This document shows, one piece after another, positions 4,096 through 6,270 of a stretch of DNA of 6,270 bases. The position numbers were made by a program, and so were the translations under genes. Source of the DNA: Clostridia bacterium (lineage in GTDB: Bacteria > Bacillota_A > Clostridia > Oscillospirales > CAG-272); the NCBI GenBank assembly GCA_017652965.1, contig JAGBZZ010000354.1, forward strand, positions 1-6,270, given 5' to 3'. Each line of letters opens with the position of its first letter. Within the stretch, counting starts at the first letter, position 1. Below the pieces are notes generated by a model, which did not search any database, was not told the origin of the DNA, and saw only the letters and a list, made by a program, of their open reading frames with translations.

Positions 4096-5862
4096 TTAGC
4101 GATAGCGCTTCTCGTGCGCCGCATAGGTGGTATGCAGCAGCTCGTGAGCCTTGTGCGAGTTGGGCTCGCCAAGGAAGTCCTCGTACAGCTTCTTGATCTG
4201 GACGTTGTTGTGCGACTGACGGATGACCTGACGCTCATCCTCGCTGTAAAGCGCGGCCGCACGCTTATCCTTGTAGGTATCCAGAATGTCGGGATCCTCG
4301 TTGGGAAGCAGGGCAGGACGGACAAGGGGCTGACCGCCACCGCAGATGCACCCGCCGGGGCAGCCCATGATCTCGATGAAGGTGTAGGGAGACTTGCCGG
4401 CGCGGATATCGTCAAGCAGGGGCTTGGCGTTCTTCATGCCGTGGGCCACCGCGATCTTGATCTCGGTACCGCCAAGGGTCATGGTAGCCTCACGCACACC
4501 GTCAAAGCCGCGGACGGCGTTGAACTCGATAGCGGCATATTCCTTGCCCTCGAGGACGTAGTAAGCGGTACGGAGGGCAGCCTCCATAACGCCACCGGTC
4601 ACACCGAAGATCACACCGGCACCGGTGTAATCGCCGAGAAGGTCAGCGTCAAACTCCTCATCGGGCAGACGGTTGAAGTTGATGCCCGAGCGCTTGATCA
4701 GGTCGCCAAGCTCACGCGTGGTCAGCACGGCATCCACGTCCATCAGACCGTTGGTCTTCAGCTGGGGACGCTCTTTCTCATACTTCTTAGCCGTGCAGGG
4801 CATGATCGAAACCACGAAGATATCCTTCGGGTCGATGCCGTTGCGCTCGGCGTAGTAGGACTTAATGATGGCACCCATCATCTCGTGGGGGGACTTGCAG
4901 GAGGACAGGTGATCCAGAAGATCGCCGTAGTAGTACTCCGCATAGTTGACCCAACCGGGCGAGCAGGAGGTGATCATAGGAAGCTTGCCGCCGTTCTTGA
5001 CGCGGCCAAGCAGCTCGGTGGCCTCCTCCATGATGGTGAGGTCAGCGGCAAAGTTGGTGTCAAACACCTTGTTGAAGCCAAGACGGCGCAGCGCGGCGAC
5101 CATCTTGCCGGTCACGGCGGTACCGATCTTCATGCCGAACTCCTCGCCCAGCGCCACGCGCACGGCAGGGGCGGTCTGCACGACGAGGTACTTGCCCTCG
5201 GCCATGGCCTTGTCGATCTTGCCGATCTCGGAGACCTCGGTCAGAGCGCCGGTGGGGCACACGCTGACGCACTGGCCGCAAAGGATACAGGGCGAATCGG
5301 CAAACGAGCGGTTGCCGGCAGGAGCCACGATGGTGGCAAAGCCACGGTTCTCAAAGCCGAGAACACCGAGGCCGTGGGCATTCTTGCAGCGCTCCACACA
5401 GCGGCCGCAAAGCACGCACTTGGAGGTATCGCGCTGGATGGAGGGGGTCAGACGGTCCACAGTCACAGGGGTCTTGGAGCCCTCGAACATATCCTCGCGG
5501 GCACCGGTCAGCTTAGCCACGTGAAGCAGCTCGCAGTTGGCGTTCTTGGTGCACTGCTGGCAGTTCTTGTTGTGGTTGGAAAGCAGAAGCTCCACCGAGG
5601 CACGGCGGGCGGCGGTCGCCTTCGGGCTGGAGATGCGGATCTCCATACCCTCGGCCACGGGATACACGCAGGAGGCCACAAGGCCACGGGCACCGGTCGC
5701 CTCTACAAGGCAGACACGGCAGGAGCCGCGCGAGCATTCGCCGTGGTTGAAGGCACAAAGCGAGGGGATCTCGTAGCCGCACTTGCGGGCGGCTTCCAGA
5801 ATGGTCAAGCCCTCTTCTACGACGTAGGGCTGACCTTCGATCTTAATATTTACAGTAGCCAT
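4096..5862 (-). CDS. hydA: [FeFe] hydrogenase catalytic subunit, multi-subunit NAD(P)-linked type, 588 aa
   Basis: The H2-activating subunit of a cytoplasmic HydABC/Hnd-type complex. It interconverts H2 with protons, with electrons from or to ferredoxin and NAD(P)H. Domains in order: an N-terminal [2Fe-2S] domain (residues 1-78; Cys36, 48, 51, 65); a His-ligated [4Fe-4S] site (His97, Cys101, 104, 110); two [4Fe-4S] ferredoxin motifs (Cys149/152/155/159 and Cys192/195/198/202); the H-cluster domain with TSCSPGW (298-304), MPCTAKKYE (354-362) and MGCPGGCICGGGQP (499-512, Cys501 and 505); and a small-subunit-like tail (about 525-580, ending AHELLHTTY). The proton-path residues Glu280, Glu283, Cys300 and Ser320 align with those of the Clostridium pasteurianum enzyme. 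Oddities: Ser301 stands where a second Cys is usual, and Cys507 replaces the common Asn. AAGGGAG sits 7 bases before the ATG. The gene starts 17 bases after the HydB-like gene. Electron bifurcation is inferred from this pairing. Confidence 0.94.
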   Translation of the reverse strand: MATVNIKIEGQPYVVEEGLTILEAARKCGYEIPSLCAFNHGECSRGSCRVCLVEATGARGLVASCVYPVAEGMEIRISSPKATAARRASVELLLSNHNKNCQQCTKNANCELLHVAKLTGAREDMFEGSKTPVTVDRLTPSIQRDTSKCVLCGRCVERCKNAHGLGVLGFENRGFATIVAPAGNRSFADSPCILCGQCVSVCPTGALTEVSEIGKIDKAMAEGKYLVVQTAPAVRVALGEEFGMKIGTAVTGKMVAALRRLGFNKVFDTNFAADLTIMEEATELLGRVKNGGKLPMITSCSPGWVNYAEYYYGDLLDHLSSCKSPHEMMGAIIKSYYAERNGIDPKDIFVVSIMPCTAKKYEKERPQLKTNGLMDVDAVLTTRELGDLIKRSGINFNRLPDEEFDADLLGDYTGAGVIFGVTGGVMEAALRTAYYVLEGKEYAAIEFNAVRGFDGVREATMTLGGTEIKIAVAHGMKNAKPLLDDIRAGKSPYTFIEIMGCPGGCICGGGQPLVRPALLPNEDPDILDTYKDKRAAALYSEDERQVIRQSHNNVQIKKLYEDFLGEPNSHKAHELLHTTYAAHEKRYR

Positions 5863-5879
5863 TTTGTATCTCCCTTCAC

Positions 5880-6270
5880 TTACTCTTTGACAATGGCCTT
5901 GAACTTACACGAGGCAAGGCAGAGGCCGCACTTGACGCACTTATCCTGGTCGATAACGTGAACTTCCTTCACCTTACCGTTGATGGCGCTGACGGGGCAC
6001 TGACGTGCGCAAAGCGTACAGCCCTTGCACTTATCGGCCACGATCTTGTACTGCATCAGGTTCTTACAGACCTTAGCGGGGCACTTCTTCTCCACGATGT
6101 GGGCGATGTACTCATCACGGAAGTGGGCGAGGGTAGAAAGGATCGGGTTGGCGGCAGTCTGACCCAGCGCGCAAAGCGAGTTGGTCTTAACCGTTTCGCC
6201 GAGGGCCTCAAGCTCCTCAAGATCCTTCATGGTGCCCTGGCCGTCGGTGATGCGGGTCAGAAGCTCCAGC
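5880..6270 (-). CDS. hydB: NuoF/HydB-like flavoprotein subunit of the hydrogenase, C-terminal part only
   Basis: Only the last 129 codons are visible; the reading frame stays open to the right edge, so the in-window ATG at 6230 is internal and not the start. The visible part begins with [13 protein letters not shown], typical of the NuoF C-terminal region. [20 protein letters not shown] follows, whose Cys is the last ligand of the NuoF [4Fe-4S] cluster. A linker with KKCPAKVCK leads to a C-terminal two-cluster ferredoxin domain ([12 protein letters not shown] and [12 protein letters not shown]). This fused ferredoxin tail marks HydB/HndC-type subunits rather than respiratory NuoF. Such subunits bind FMN and NAD(P)H in the part lying outside the window. 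The stop is 17 bases before hydA, so the two are co-transcribed; a NuoE-like hydC upstream is likely but not seen. The subunit type is firm; the cofactor choice (NAD or NADP) is not determinable here. Confidence 0.9.
   Translation of the reverse strand, partial: LELLTRITDGQGTMKDLEELEALGETVKTNSLCALGQTAANPILSTLAHFRDEYIAHIVEKKCPAKVCKNLMQYKIVADKCKGCTLCARQCPVSAINGKVKEVHVIDQDKCVKCGLCLASCKFKAIVKE

Noticed and set aside
4087..5961. A 624-codon open frame on the plus strand, antisense to hydA and longer than it
   Set aside because: It mirrors the hydA codons on the opposite strand. It has no recognisable domain, no ribosome site and a low-complexity Gly/His/Leu-rich composition, while the minus strand encodes a complete hydrogenase with all metal-ligand motifs. 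GC-rich third positions keep the antisense frame open.

Overview
The window looks like chromosomal DNA from a strictly anaerobic, fairly GC-rich Clostridia-type bacterium, plausibly a gut Oscillospirales relative. The reasons are a multi-subunit [FeFe] hydrogenase, strong GGAGG-type ribosome sites, near-consensus housekeeping promoters and a Firmicutes-style L10 leader. The species assignment is inference; nothing in the sequence names it.

Layout, left to right. (1) Positions 1-1087, minus strand: an AEC-family permease gene (86-1030) with its own promoter (1059-1087) and a hairpin terminator beyond its stop (10-47). (2) Positions 1170-2375, plus strand: the rplJ-rplL ribosomal stalk operon, with a perfect consensus promoter, a transcription-attenuating L10 leader, the L10 and L7/L12 genes, and a strong intrinsic terminator. 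(3) Positions 2318-2671: a gene-free interval. Most of it is a 224-bp unit (2318-2541) bounded by near-perfect 27/29-base inverted repeats and packed with internal hairpins, followed by a second terminator-like hairpin and the dut promoter. (4) Positions 2672-3115, plus strand: dut (dUTPase). It converges on a minus-strand pyridoxal kinase gene (3186-4022), and the two share one bidirectional terminator (3123-3159). (5) Positions 4055-6270, minus strand: the 3' end of a hydrogenase operon. The C-terminus of a NuoF/HydB-like flavoprotein subunit runs off the right edge and is followed by the catalytic [FeFe] hydrogenase subunit HydA (4096-5862) and a terminator.

How the genes work together. 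L10 and L12 build the ribosomal stalk, and L10 probably represses its own operon through the leader. The HydB-like and HydA subunits belong to one cytoplasmic complex that moves electrons between NAD(P)H, ferredoxin and protons, which disposes of fermentative reductant as H2 or takes H2 up. The permease, dUTPase and B6 kinase are independent metabolic genes.

Most genes are ordinary. The points most worth a second look are the inverted-repeat-bounded structured unit downstream of rplL, the explicit terminator/antiterminator switch in the L10 leader, and the TSCSP (not TSCCP) H-cluster motif in HydA.
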